Shown here one piece after another: positions 51,876-62,463 of a stretch of DNA of 64,000 nt; position 1 is the stretch's first letter, and the number at the start of each line of letters is the position of its first letter. The notes beneath the pieces were generated by a model. That model saw nothing but the letters and a program-made list of their open reading frames with translations. It had not been told where the DNA came from and did no database searches. A program made the position numbers and the translations under genes. Source of the stretch: Kwoniella bestiolae CBS 10118. Its lineage: Eukaryota > Basidiomycota > Tremellomycetes > Tremellales > Cryptococcaceae. Location: assembly GCF_000512585.2 (NCBI RefSeq), contig NC_089241.1, positions 5,102,001 through 5,166,000 of the forward strand. The letters are read 5' to 3'.

Positions 51876-53764
51876 CTAAACCTTGCCAATGAACCACCCC
51901 TCCAACACATTCCTCACAACCCACTCCCCCGCGCCAGGCGGCGTGAGATAACTCCCCCCAACACCAGATTCCAACCATGCCCTCGTGCCCAACCTTCCAA
52001 TCCCCAACATCGCGATCCATGCCCAGATCCTCCCCCAGGCCCCACCGACCTTCCTACCTGTCATTCTTTTGAACGATACTTCGAGGAAACAGCCCAATCC
52101 ACTTGATGGGAACAACAGGAAGATGGGTAATAAGGGTGGATGGGGGTTCATGGTGAATTGGCCTATGGAGTGCATTAACCCGGAGAGGACGAATGAGAGG
52201 AAGAGGACCGAGCCTGAGGAGGTGGGGAGGTGGAGGAGACGGAGTATGAGGGTGGAGTAGAGGATGAAGTGGTGCTGCGTACACTAAACATTAGCTATGG
52301 TTGTTTCGCATGACTCCATGATGGCTATGTGTAGGCGAAACTAGATGAAATGTGAGAAAGAGGTGGACAACCCACCCTGAAAAACTGATGCCACCTCCTT
52401 CCCCAGAGGTCCAACAAACTATCGGCACACAATGGCGAGTCAAACAAATCCACCTCCCACGATTCCGTCTCCCACAATTCTGTTCCGACCAATATCCCCC
52501 CAATGAGATGATACCCCGACGAGATCCCCAACCATACTCCCGAAGCTACGCTGATTTCCGTAATGATTTCCACAAGGTACCACGGCGCGACGAGCCATTC
52601 TTCTTGGATCCAGCTGATACGGCTGAGGAAGGGGAGGATCAGAAATGTATTTTCATGGGAAAAGCGATACAGCGCATTGGGGACCGGGTGGTCCGCTCCG
52701 ATAGTGTTGGAACCATAGTATCGTATAAGGTATAAACACGTATCGAAGATGATGTAATTCCTTATGGCGAGGTAGAAATGTCGAACGACAGCTTGAGATT
52801 TGGTACGTCGCACTTTGGGCCAAGGTAACCAACTTTCCTTCGCTCGGTCGTCCATATTAGGTATGGTCCTATGGGTATTCTGGAATTCAAGTCCACCGTC
52901 CACTACGTCCGTATCGTCCTTTGAGGGACTGATGTGTCCATTGCGGGGAGCATTACCGTTAAGGTGCACATGACCAGGATCGACCTTGCCTCTATGATCC
53001 AGATCAATCGCACCCAGCCCTATCCACCTGGCATTGATCGTTATGTCCAATGCGCCAATCAACGGATGTCGTCCCTTGGCTTCGAAATATCTATCTAGGA
53101 GGGGTCCCTCGATGAACGCGAATTCCAGATATCGGGCTATGAGGTGCATCACGCCGATGCCTATACCGTTGTTTAGGGCGTTGAACCAAGGTTCTGGGGG
53201 TGGGTGGGGTGGGGGGGTCAGCTTAGTGTTACAATGTGAAGACGATCTGTAATGCGATGAGATGTTTATTATATGACAGGGATGATGTTTATTATATGAC
53301 AGGGATGATGTTTATTATATAACAGAGATGAGATTGACCAAAACCATCCAACTGAGGTCCACGATACACAAAAGTCAAACCCATAGATCATGCGTTGACA
53401 CAGAGAAGAGAGAAGACCCACGAGTAAACCTATAAGAAACAACCGCCCTACTCAACAAACAAATCCCCAACACCCCCACTGCAACCCTGTAATACCGAGT
53501 CCCCTCATATCTCAGAAGCACAGCCTGGATGTAAAGCGGGATCAGCGGAATGACAAAGAGATGATACCAGTTATCCCATGATAGGGGTGCTGCGTGGGTG
53601 ATGGTGTATTCGTGAAGGGGTTGGAAAGGGCCGAAGGGTGTTGAGGGGGAGAAGAGTGTGAATGGGATTGAGGGGAAGGTCATTTGAGTTGGGATGGGTG
53701 GTCGATTCGATAGGAGGGAGGTGAGCTCGATGGAGAATTGGGAAGGGCAGATGATGATTGGCAA
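51876..53764 (-). CDS. wax-synthase-like membrane acyltransferase (MBOAT_2 family)
   Basis: Three exons (53422-53764, about 52371-53193, 51876 to about 52271) encode a multi-pass protein. Family features: PLSWDNWYHLFVIPLIPLYI near the N-terminus, FNALNNGIGIGVMHLIARYL, HPLIGALDITINARWIGLG, a C-terminal LLDLWGRRWHQFFRHHFIL block typical of wax synthases and terpenoid O-acetyltransferases, and SFVLSGLMHSIGQFTM with the putative active-site His. Members transfer acyl or acetyl groups to alcohols in the ER or Golgi membrane. The substrate is unknown; fungal relatives often sit in terpenoid clusters, but nothing here suggests one. Intron 1 (228 nt) carries a minisatellite and a run of C's as its polypyrimidine tract. 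Confidence 0.85.
53196..53217 (+). other. G-quadruplex-capable run in the 3' end of intron 1 (antisense)
   Basis: The plus strand reads G5-T-G3-T-G4-T-G7, a textbook G4 pattern with one-base loops. On the coding (minus) strand it is the C-rich tract just before the CAG acceptor of the wax-synthase-like gene. Confidence 0.75.
53261..53329. repeat. 23-bp minisatellite, three copies, inside intron 1
   Basis: Three tandem 23-bp units (53261-53283, 53284-53306, 53307-53329). The first two are identical; the third differs at two bases. They lie inside the first intron of the wax-synthase-like gene. Confidence 0.9.
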
Positions 53765-54654
53765 ATCGATCGATTGGGTCGAGTTGACTTGACAGTCTAG
53801 CTGGGATATCGAATGTTATATGGGATGGAGGGGTGGGTGGCAAATGCTATGAAGGCCGCCAGTCTTTGTTTACTTTTATACGGAGAGGCAAAGAATGACA
53901 GGATCGTCGATAAAGTGGTTTTTACGTTCAAAGGTACCAACTTTCCAAAGATGATGCATGTCGTACCATGATAGACTTAGTTTGACGCGTGAATCTGAAA
54001 CATGAAACACTTGAGTAATTCAACTGCCGATCAGCCAAAGTACAATACCTAATCAATTTACACAGCTCATACTGCGGAAGCAATAGAGATAGATCGCATC
54101 TTCCAGCTGCTGCACGACACAGTCGAAATCGCACAACGCACAACGGGTATATATCATTTCATACTATGTCATTAAAATCAAATCAAATCTTCAACTCAGG
54201 CCAAAAACAATTCACAACCAAAGGTAACAAGAAGAGAAAGCAGAAAGTCAAAGTAGGAAAGCACTACATCATGTGAATTAATCGAGTTCAATGTATAATG
54301 TAAAAAGCAAATTAGTCAATTCTCTAAATTGAGGGATATCGCAAAAATCAGAAATGAAATGCTGTATGGCCAAGACCTAGTCATGATCCAGAGGAAGAGG
54401 ACCGAGGGGGTATAAGAGTGTATGTGTTTGGCAACGTATCATCATCATCCAAACATAAAGAGGAGGATGAGACGTGGTCTTTTAGGTAGGTAAATGAACA
54501 AAGCAAGCATAACACAAGAAAAGGGATTTACAAGAGATAGTGATAAAGACGAAAAACGAAATGCTAATGCAATCAATGAGACAACTAGACTGGAAGTATC
54601 ATTGAGACACAAGTCAGCAAGTGTTCAATATGACTCGAGCAGACCACGACTAAC
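53765..54654. other. 890 bp region between casein kinase I 3' end and wax-synthase-like 5' end
   Basis: AT-rich, no credible ORF. The part from about 54150 to 54654 probably holds a long 3' untranslated region of the kinase gene. Confidence 0.35.
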
Positions 54655-56846
54655 CTAACGGAAACAACCACAAGTCAACAACTTGATAAACCCATTCCCT
54701 CCCTTATCCGCTCTCCCATTCCCATAATCCCCCTCCCCAACTTGCTGAGAGTTCGCAGCGGTATTACCAGGTCGGGAGTTAACATTCATAGGTGAGATAG
54801 CCTGTAATCCCGCTTGAGAGGGTATGGCGACGTTGGAGGGATCATACGACTCATTTCGATCTGGATGCAAGGCATTGGCAGATGCGAATGGGTGGGCGGA
54901 CGCGCTGGTGGGCGCGGTCGTACCGTTGCCCTGTTGGGATTGTCTTCGAGATTGAGGTAAGGGGGATGGAGCGGATACGCCTACAATGGCTTGGTTCGAG
55001 GCGTTGGGTAGGCCAGATCCTGCTCCAGATTTCCTTTGTTTTCTATAGTCTATCAGTCAACGCTGTCTTCGGTGTGGGGTCTGAACGATTTTGACGGAGT
55101 GGATGTGGAGGGGGGATGAGGGAAAGCAAGGTTGAAGACGGGGAGAAAGTGACGGACGGAACAAGGAGAAACGGGTGAGAAAAAGGAAACAGAAAACCCA
55201 AACTCACAAAGGTGAAGGTTGACCACCCGCCGAACCATTCCTTAACTTATCCACCCTATCCCTATACTCCCTATCTCTCGTTCGAGTATTATGTCTCGAC
55301 ACCTCAGCCTGAGCAGCACTTTGCCTTCCATTCATCTCCCACCCTTTCCCCCCGTTCAGCATCATCCAATCGTACATCCCATCATCTTGGTCTCCGATAT
55401 TTTGCAGTGCCAGATCGAACAATCCTCTCAGGAAATCATAATCTGGTGTCTCGTCGAAAGTCAATTTTCGGACGTAGTTGAGGTAGATTGAGAATTCGTC
55501 TAATGGATCATATAATCAGCTGAGTTCCCCTTATGATATGGTGAAAGACCAACTGACTAGGATAACCCTCTACCAGCTCTGCGATAGGGGTGGTCTGTTT
55601 CTTCTCTCCGATCTTCTCGTACTTCTGCTTGTTGGTAGCTGCCTTGAGACCTTGCCATGGGAGACCTCCTCGGAGGAAATAGAAGAAGACATGACCTAAT
55701 GCTTCGAGATCATCTCGACGGGATTGCTCTGCATATATCTTTGTCAGCCATAGAATCCGGATCAATTGATTGGTGCAGCAGACTCACCTCGACCCAGATG
55801 GGTGTTGATACTCATATATCTAGCCGTTCCACTCAAACTCTTTCTCTCTCGGTATGGGATATGTTGTTTGCTATAATTATAAAACCATCAGACATTACTT
55901 CCAGACGACGTATCCAAGAAGACCCTCAGAGGGAGACACTGATTGTAACATCACTCACGTCTTTGGGTCCCTGTACTGCTTGGCCATACCAAAATCAACG
56001 ACATGTATCGTGTTTGCCCCCTTTGTGCCCGGACGTCCAATCAGGAAATTATCAGGTTTGATATCTCTATAGATCAAGTTCTTCTCGTGGATAGTCTGAA
56101 CTCTTGACAGCTGCAAAACCACAAACACAATTACAAAATTCCATTAGCATATAAACAGACATGAAGACGCACAGACCTCCTTGAAAGGGAAATTTCAGAC
56201 GTACCATCTGTTTAGCAGTCATACAACAAGTTTTCACCGAGAACTTCCTCCCGCACATATCGAAGAGATCTTCCAGCGATGGACCTAATAGATCAATGAC
56301 GAGGATGTTGTGTAGTCCCTCTTGCCCGAAATAGTATACTTGGGGGATACCAACTGTCATAGAAAAATGTCAGGAAAAGGTCAAAGCTCAAGATATAACC
56401 GTGAACGAAAACGTACGACATCCAGATAATATCTTATAACTTCTATATTCATCTCTCAGTTGGGGTGCATCCGATTTACGCGGTTCCTACGATTTGTTGA
56501 AGGTATATCAATATCAGACAAGGCCTGCGCAATGAGAGGAGAAAGGACTGAGACTGGACTAACGAATTTTATGGCGACGGTCTGCGAGTTTAACAAGTTT
56601 GTTCCTATACCACACAACGTCAATACACCATACCCATACATGTTGAATAACAACCATATTGAAATTGGGAACGAAGATGGAGGGACAATGCTCACCCTCG
56701 AAGATGACCCCGAAAGAACCTTCACCAATCTTTTTGCCCACCCTGTAATGTACTCCTACAATATTGCTGGAACTTGACGAATGGCTGCCCGATGAAGTGA
56801 GGTGCGCACCGGGGTTGGACGAGCCTATAACGTGTGTCGTGGCCAT
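54655..56846 (-). CDS. casein kinase I (Yck/Cki1-type), with C-terminal Cys motif
   Basis: Ser/Thr kinase of the CK1 family, likely plasma-membrane associated. About nine exons. Seen: short Ser-rich head, [87 protein letters not shown], catalytic [29 protein letters not shown], activation segment [20 protein letters not shown] (SIN in place of APE, a CK1 hallmark), [27 protein letters not shown] Ser/Gln/Asn-rich tail of about 130 residues ends [11 protein letters not shown]; the two Cys near the end could be palmitoylated as in Yck1/Yck2. It diverges from LSM8. Confidence 0.93.
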
Positions 56847-57623
56847 GGTGTATATGTATGTATGAGTTTTAGTATGGAGAGAGGATCAGAGGAGATGAGG
56901 ATGTTGAAGGATTGGACCAAAGAATCAAAGGGGACCGAGAAGAGGAGGGGGCTTGAGCACGAGACTGGTGTTATTGGTGAGGGGTGTTCCGTTTCAGGTG
57001 GGCTGGTGCTTTTGGTATTGGTGGTGGTGGTGATGATATTAGGATGATGTGGATGAGTGAGGGAGGGAGGTAGGAAGATAAAGAGTGTGATTGAGTGTTG
57101 AGTAATGATTATAATTAAATTGGAATTGGAATTGATGTGTTATGGATTTGGTAAATGTAAGGGAGGAGCATATCACTGACTATTGACTACTTGTTTTAGT
57201 AGTATGTATGGGCTATGTTAGTAGTAGTAGTGTTACACGCTGCGCTGCATATCACTCACGTTCAGGGTTTAAAAGTCAGTGTACGCCTAATCCGGCAATA
57301 CGCGGAGTTATCCACCTACTATACCACCACCATACGAGTAGACGCGCCATAACCAGAACCAGAGTCAATGTTATGTTTCATACTACTCTGCTTCTTCTCT
57401 TTCCATATACATACATTACCATATATTATACGAGTCAAGGACAGAAATCGAGTAGAACAATACGATACGCTACGACAAGGTGTAGAAGGGACTACTCTGA
57501 ACTAAGGAATCACATCGAACAGTCAAAATCTTCAAGATCGAACCACCTTCCTTCCCCTCCTCCTCTCCCTCTTCCACCTGCGCTTGAACCGTTGAGGACC
57601 GAGTGACTGGGTAGAGGATAAGG
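56847..57623. promoter_or_regulatory. divergent promoter (casein kinase I / LSM8)
   Basis: 777 bp between opposed starts. AT-rich stretch with TTAGTAGTATG and TTAGTAGTAGTAG repeats near 57195-57230. No ORF of note. Confidence 0.4.
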
Positions 57624-58288
57624 ATGGCATCTATTGAGAGCTATGTTGATCGTGAGTGAGCTTTCTTTTTTCAAATGACATGTGAGCACTTGGATAGAAG
57701 CTAATAGCATTCGTTCCCATAGACCTCGTTCAAGTCATACTGTACGATGGACGTATAATAGTTGTGAGTGGGATTCTTCAATATCAATTGTGCAGCCAGA
57801 TGAACTGTATATACCTCTGGTCTCACCTGTATTCCTGGATTACGCTATAATACCGAGTTTGTACTACCTGGAACACATCCATCCCAATCTCACGCAAATT
57901 CAACTTTCGATAGGCTTGTTGAGCAGATAATCGCATAACACTCTTATCCCTTGACAATGCTGACATACTTTATTTACCTTTTGCTACACAGGGCAAATTG
58001 AAAGGCTACGACCCCCGAACGAACCTAATCTTAGCAGACAGCGTAGAGAGGGAGTATTCAACAGATCAAGGAGTAGAGATGATCCCGCTGGGACTGTACA
58101 TGATCAAAGGAGATAACGTGTAAGGTAGCAATTTTATGACGTCGTTACCCAGAGATTGGACTTATAATTAGCTGACTTCGTTGTCGTGTATGTGTAGAGC
58201 GCTCGTTGCCGAGCTGGACGAGGAGAAGGATAGTACGATTGATTATACCGAGGTTAAAGCTGAGCCGTTGGGGGAGATACATCATTGA
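57624..58288 (+). CDS. LSM8: U6 snRNA-associated Sm-like protein LSm8
   Basis: Defines the nuclear Lsm2-8 ring that binds the 3' end of U6 snRNA. Four exons (57624-57651, 57723-57763, 57992-58119, 58198-58288) join to exactly 95 residues. The protein starts MASIESYVDHLVQVILYDGR, then IIVGKLKGYDPRTNLILADS (Sm1), VEREYSTDQGVEMIPLGLYM, IKGDNVALVAELDEEKDS (Sm2), ending VKAEPLGEIHH. The Gly-Leu-Tyr-Met-Ile-Lys-Gly-Asp-Asn-Val block and VEREYSTDQGVE are characteristic of LSm8 rather than LSm1. LSM2 is 22 kb upstream in this same window. Confidence 0.95.
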
Positions 58289-59462
58289 TTGGTTTATGGT
58301 GGACTATGAGGTTTGAGGGGAACATAAACAACAGCGAGAGAGCAGAGGTGAACCGAAACTGAACAACAATACGATCTCGCGTAGATGACACGAAGTAGAA
58401 AATCACACTTGGCAAGACGAAGTGCTCAATTGTCAGGTATAACAAACCAGCAGGATCTCATCATACAGTCCTGGGAATCATTCGGTAGAATGAAGTAAAG
58501 CATCTTTCTTATTACATTATATGGGTTTATAGTTCCAGATTCATTCAAACAATTGCATGTATACGATCAATTTGGAATACCATTATATCTCTCAAGCAAG
58601 TTCATGCGACTTCGTTGCACAGTAGACTCGATGAAATGACGATGCTGCACCTCGTCTCTAGCCCGAATCGTATGTACTTCGGACGACAGTACTTCACTGT
58701 ACTGTACCGTGCGAAGTACTTGAATGATGCGCGGATGCTTTTATCCTCTCCTCTTCAGTTTCTATAAGCATGCATGCATTCTACCCACCCGAGACATCTT
58801 TTCTGTCCCTAATCCGAACCCTTTCTAGGGTATTGTACGAGGTGTCATGTCCGTCCAGTCTACGAATGTGGTAGGTGAAGATCACAAGTTACCTGAATAA
58901 GGAATGTTTACGTTTGTACCATACATGTATAATTTTTACCATGACCCTTGTATGTGGGTTGTAGGTTGTAGACGCGACTCGTAGAGGGAGAAGCGCGATT
59001 ACGAGTGTTACGGTTACTGCACGAGTAGAGGGAGGTGTAATTTTACATTACTTTTTGATGTCATTCCTGCATTCCTGTATTCCTGTATTCCTGTATTTGC
59101 TAGACGTTATTGAACATCCATCATTGATTTCAGATACCTCAGAGTCAAACTCGACATCCACGGGGGAACAGAAGAGCACAGAGAGAGAGAAGATCAACGC
59201 GTCATTTTCACAAGGAACGGTAAACCCAGGAAGCTTCAAATACCTTGGTCCTGTTCACACACACATACGACGCCATCGTCTGTTAAGATAGTACCAAGGA
59301 CAAGGACCAACGCCCTTGACGCGTTGTTCGGAGCGATTGCACACCCAGTCTGGATAGACGACTGTCATTGACGATCGATACTATCTATACTGTACTCATC
59401 CGATCATCCTTATTCTTGAGTCATACCTTCGACGTCAATAGCCCAGCTGGAATACGCACAAG
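58289..59462. other. 1.2 kb intergenic region upstream of the Whi5-like gene
   Basis: No credible ORF. Holds GTACTGTAC-type motifs at about 58688-58722 and an 8-bp tandem repeat at 59062-59093. Confidence 0.35.
59062..59093. repeat. 8-bp tandem repeat (C/T)ATTCCTG x4
   Basis: Four perfect-phase copies of an 8-base unit: the first two begin with C, the last two with T. Confidence 0.85.
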
Positions 59463-61349
59463 ATGTCAGCAACCCTCCCATCAACAACCTCAACACCTTC
59501 ATCCCACACCTCCCCAGCACCCAAGACACCTCAACTACTCCAACCCATATCACTCGCACCACCTCCATCGTCAGAGGATCCTATGGGAGATGGACAGGGG
59601 GATATAAGTATGACTTCAAGGGAGATCACACCTTCGTCGCCATCTGCTTCTGCTTCAGCCAGTGCTAGTGCTTCCGCAAGTTCACCAAGATCGGTCCTTG
59701 GATCTGTATCTGGATCTGGGTCGATGACGCTCGTGGAGAGTAGTCAGGGGAATACGGACGAGAATGGGAATGTGAATGTACATGAGAGTGGAAGTGGGAA
59801 TGCAGATGGAGATGCGAATGTGGATAGGTTCTTGAAGAAGATGGAGATGGAGAAGGTGAGTTGTACATTTCGATGTACTTCTTGGGATGTGATATGATGT
59901 CTATGGGGCATTTCATGATTGTCTTCAACCCTCTTGGCTTGGTGTGGGCGATGATAGGATGGGAATAGACGCAGGCGCAGAGACGAAGCTGTAGGGAGTG
60001 ATTGACATGTCTGACGGAGTGATTTCATCCGTGATTCGTCGAGAATGTTCTGTATTTCAAACATGACGGGATCTGGCATCAGGCTGACCTGTTGATCGAC
60101 CCACCTCGCAGAAAATGCAAGCTCTCCAACAGCGCTTGGAATTAGCTTCGATCAAAGCTTCGAATGGATGGAAAGACATGTCCATAAAGGAGATTGAGAA
60201 TGTGAGTCTGCCACCTTTCTCTCGCTTACGTTCTCTCAGATCCTGCATCTCCCACCATCGTCGTAAACATCAGTGAACTAACTTCAGCTCAAGCAGAAAC
60301 TCCCCCCTACACCACTACGCACTCGCCGATCCTCCTTACTACCCTCCTCACCCATAACGACCTCCCCTACCCGATCCACCTCTTCCACAATACCGTACGA
60401 GCCCCCCTCGCCCTCTCGACCATGGCAGCTCATCGACGTGCTATGGCAACCCCTACCGCCCCCCTCGCACGGTCGATACCCCGCTTCCCCCTCCAGTCCC
60501 AAGAAACGTTCGAGAACAGACGACCACGATACGTATACCAGGCTCAACGGCTTGGGTCTACCTCTCAGTCCACATAGGCAGAAAACCTCAAATGTACATA
60601 GAAGAGCATCCAGTTCGACCACGACCAAACACGCGATGAACCATGCTGGACCATCTTCACCATTACGATACAAATTCGATGAGAGTATACCGAAGAAGAA
60701 GAGATCGTATTCCCATTCCAACTCGAATTACATCAATAGGAAGATAACCACAACGAGCCAGGATGTTGATGCTGCCAAAGCGCTAACTCACATGTTATCT
60801 TCCGGAGGATCCGTTTCGAGTGGTCGATCAGACGATGGACTGGCGGAAGATAGGAAATCATCTTCACTCGCTACTCCTTTCTTACTTTCTTCTCATTCCC
60901 TGCCTATACCCGAGGCATTCAAACGAGATCGATCGAGTTCACCTACCCTACCTCCCCTGAAATTATCCACCCCCAGGGGAACTCCCAAGGGAGGCATACC
61001 TCCCACAGCGAGGAGATTATCATCATCCATAAGTACACGAACTCCCAATTCACATACACGCCACGTCATACCTGATAGTGGAAGTTCCACAGCGACCACG
61101 ACGGTAGATAGAGAACGGAGGGAGGAAGATAAGAACGCAGCGGAATTGATGATGTTCTTGGCGCATTCGCCTTCGCCCATGAAGAAGGTTCATTCGGAGG
61201 AGACGGGGGAGGGGAGACCTAGTTTAGGTATGGCCGCGAGGGTGTTGTTTGCTGATGCTGAGACGGACGAATACGACGGGGATCAGGAGAAGAGGGAATT
61301 GGGGAGGAGCAATTTGGTTTTGGCACAGCCTATTACGCCTGATACGTAG
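59463..61349 (+). CDS. Whi5/Nrm1-like G1/S transcription repressor (candidate)
   Basis: Three exons (59463-59855, 60112-60201, 60288-61349) join to 514 residues, mostly disordered, Ser/Pro-rich, with many SP/TP sites. The N-terminus has a Ser-Ala repeat. The small middle exon encodes KMQALQQRLELASIKASNGW and KDMSIKEIEN, which matches the Whi5/Nrm1 GTB-domain pattern (LxxRLxLAxxKxxxxW). Further short ordered motifs are DAAKALTHMLSSGG and KNAAELMMFLAHSPSPMKK. Members bind SBF/MBF and repress G1/S genes until phosphorylated by CDK. Tremellales Whi5-type proteins are poorly described, so the call is by motif only; another small coiled-coil regulator is possible. Confidence 0.6.
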
Positions 61350-62463
61350 GATTACGGTGGGAAACTGGATCTTGTTTGTATATACATTTGTATTTTATTA
61401 GTTCAGATTGATATCTTGGTATCGTAACTGGCTTTTATACTTTGCTTTTCTCATATTCTGTCATATCTGTAGCTTGACTGTCTTTCCTTTGCGCCTCGGA
61501 TAGATGTACATCATATACATGTAGTATAGACTGGTCTGCGATACATGTATTCGGATGAAGATGCTTGAAATTGGAACTCGACAGAAATGGCACTGTATCG
61601 TATCGTGGGTGATCCTAACGAAACTGAGAGGAACCTGGGTTAGTAACCACTGTGAGGATTTATTTGTATTTACCATTAGAACATGATTTGTAATCTTAAT
61701 GGTTTACACTTTGTAACCAATATGACGTATATTTTTCCGTTCCAGGGCCATCCCATCAGGGTTTATACGATCAGAGTATCCTCCGAAAATATCAAGAAAC
61801 AGAAAAGAATGGGTGATGGCTCAATCATCTCTTCTGGCATGAAAGAAGCAAGGAATGTTATGCTGTACGAAGTACAGGCAGGGGATGCATGATGTGAGAG
61901 GTGCATAGTGTATGTGTATGATGCTGGACACGATGTCAGTTCTCGGAAGCAGAAGAGAGCGTCTTTCGGTCGATACATCACATTACCAAATATATAAGAG
62001 CTTGTCTTGTCAGTCAGTCTGTTCCTCGTAAAAGTCTTACTCATACCGCAAATAGCAAACATTCCATAACATAATATTATCATCATCTCACTTTTTCATT
62101 TCATGGTTTTTGTCTCATCTGCGGTCTGCGGGATCATAGACATAGACACAAGATATCTTAGAAGATAGATCGACCGCGGTACTACTGTTAAACGCTTCAT
62201 CCATCGATTTGTCCGATCATCAACGCCAAACCAAATCATAATCAACATTGTCACCACCATCATACAAAGATACCATTGTGCACTTGTCTACGCTTCGTAT
62301 CGTGTTCCCTCCAGATCGGATCCCCATCTATACATCGCACTACCTTAGAATATATAGAAGATACTATCGCGAATATTAGAACGCTAGAACGGAGAGTCTG
62401 AGCCACTTGACTTGATCCCTTCGTCACCCGACTTTGACTCGATCTGAGGCCCTACCCAATCAA
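61350..62463. other. 1.1 kb intergenic region upstream of the PAS/kinase gene
   Basis: No ORF in a good context, no tRNA-like structure. Likely the promoter and leader of the gene at 62464. Confidence 0.35.

Noticed and set aside
59640..59690. Tandem Ser-Ala codon repeat
   Set aside because: It is coding (low-complexity part of the Whi5-like protein), so I did not list it as a separate repeat element.
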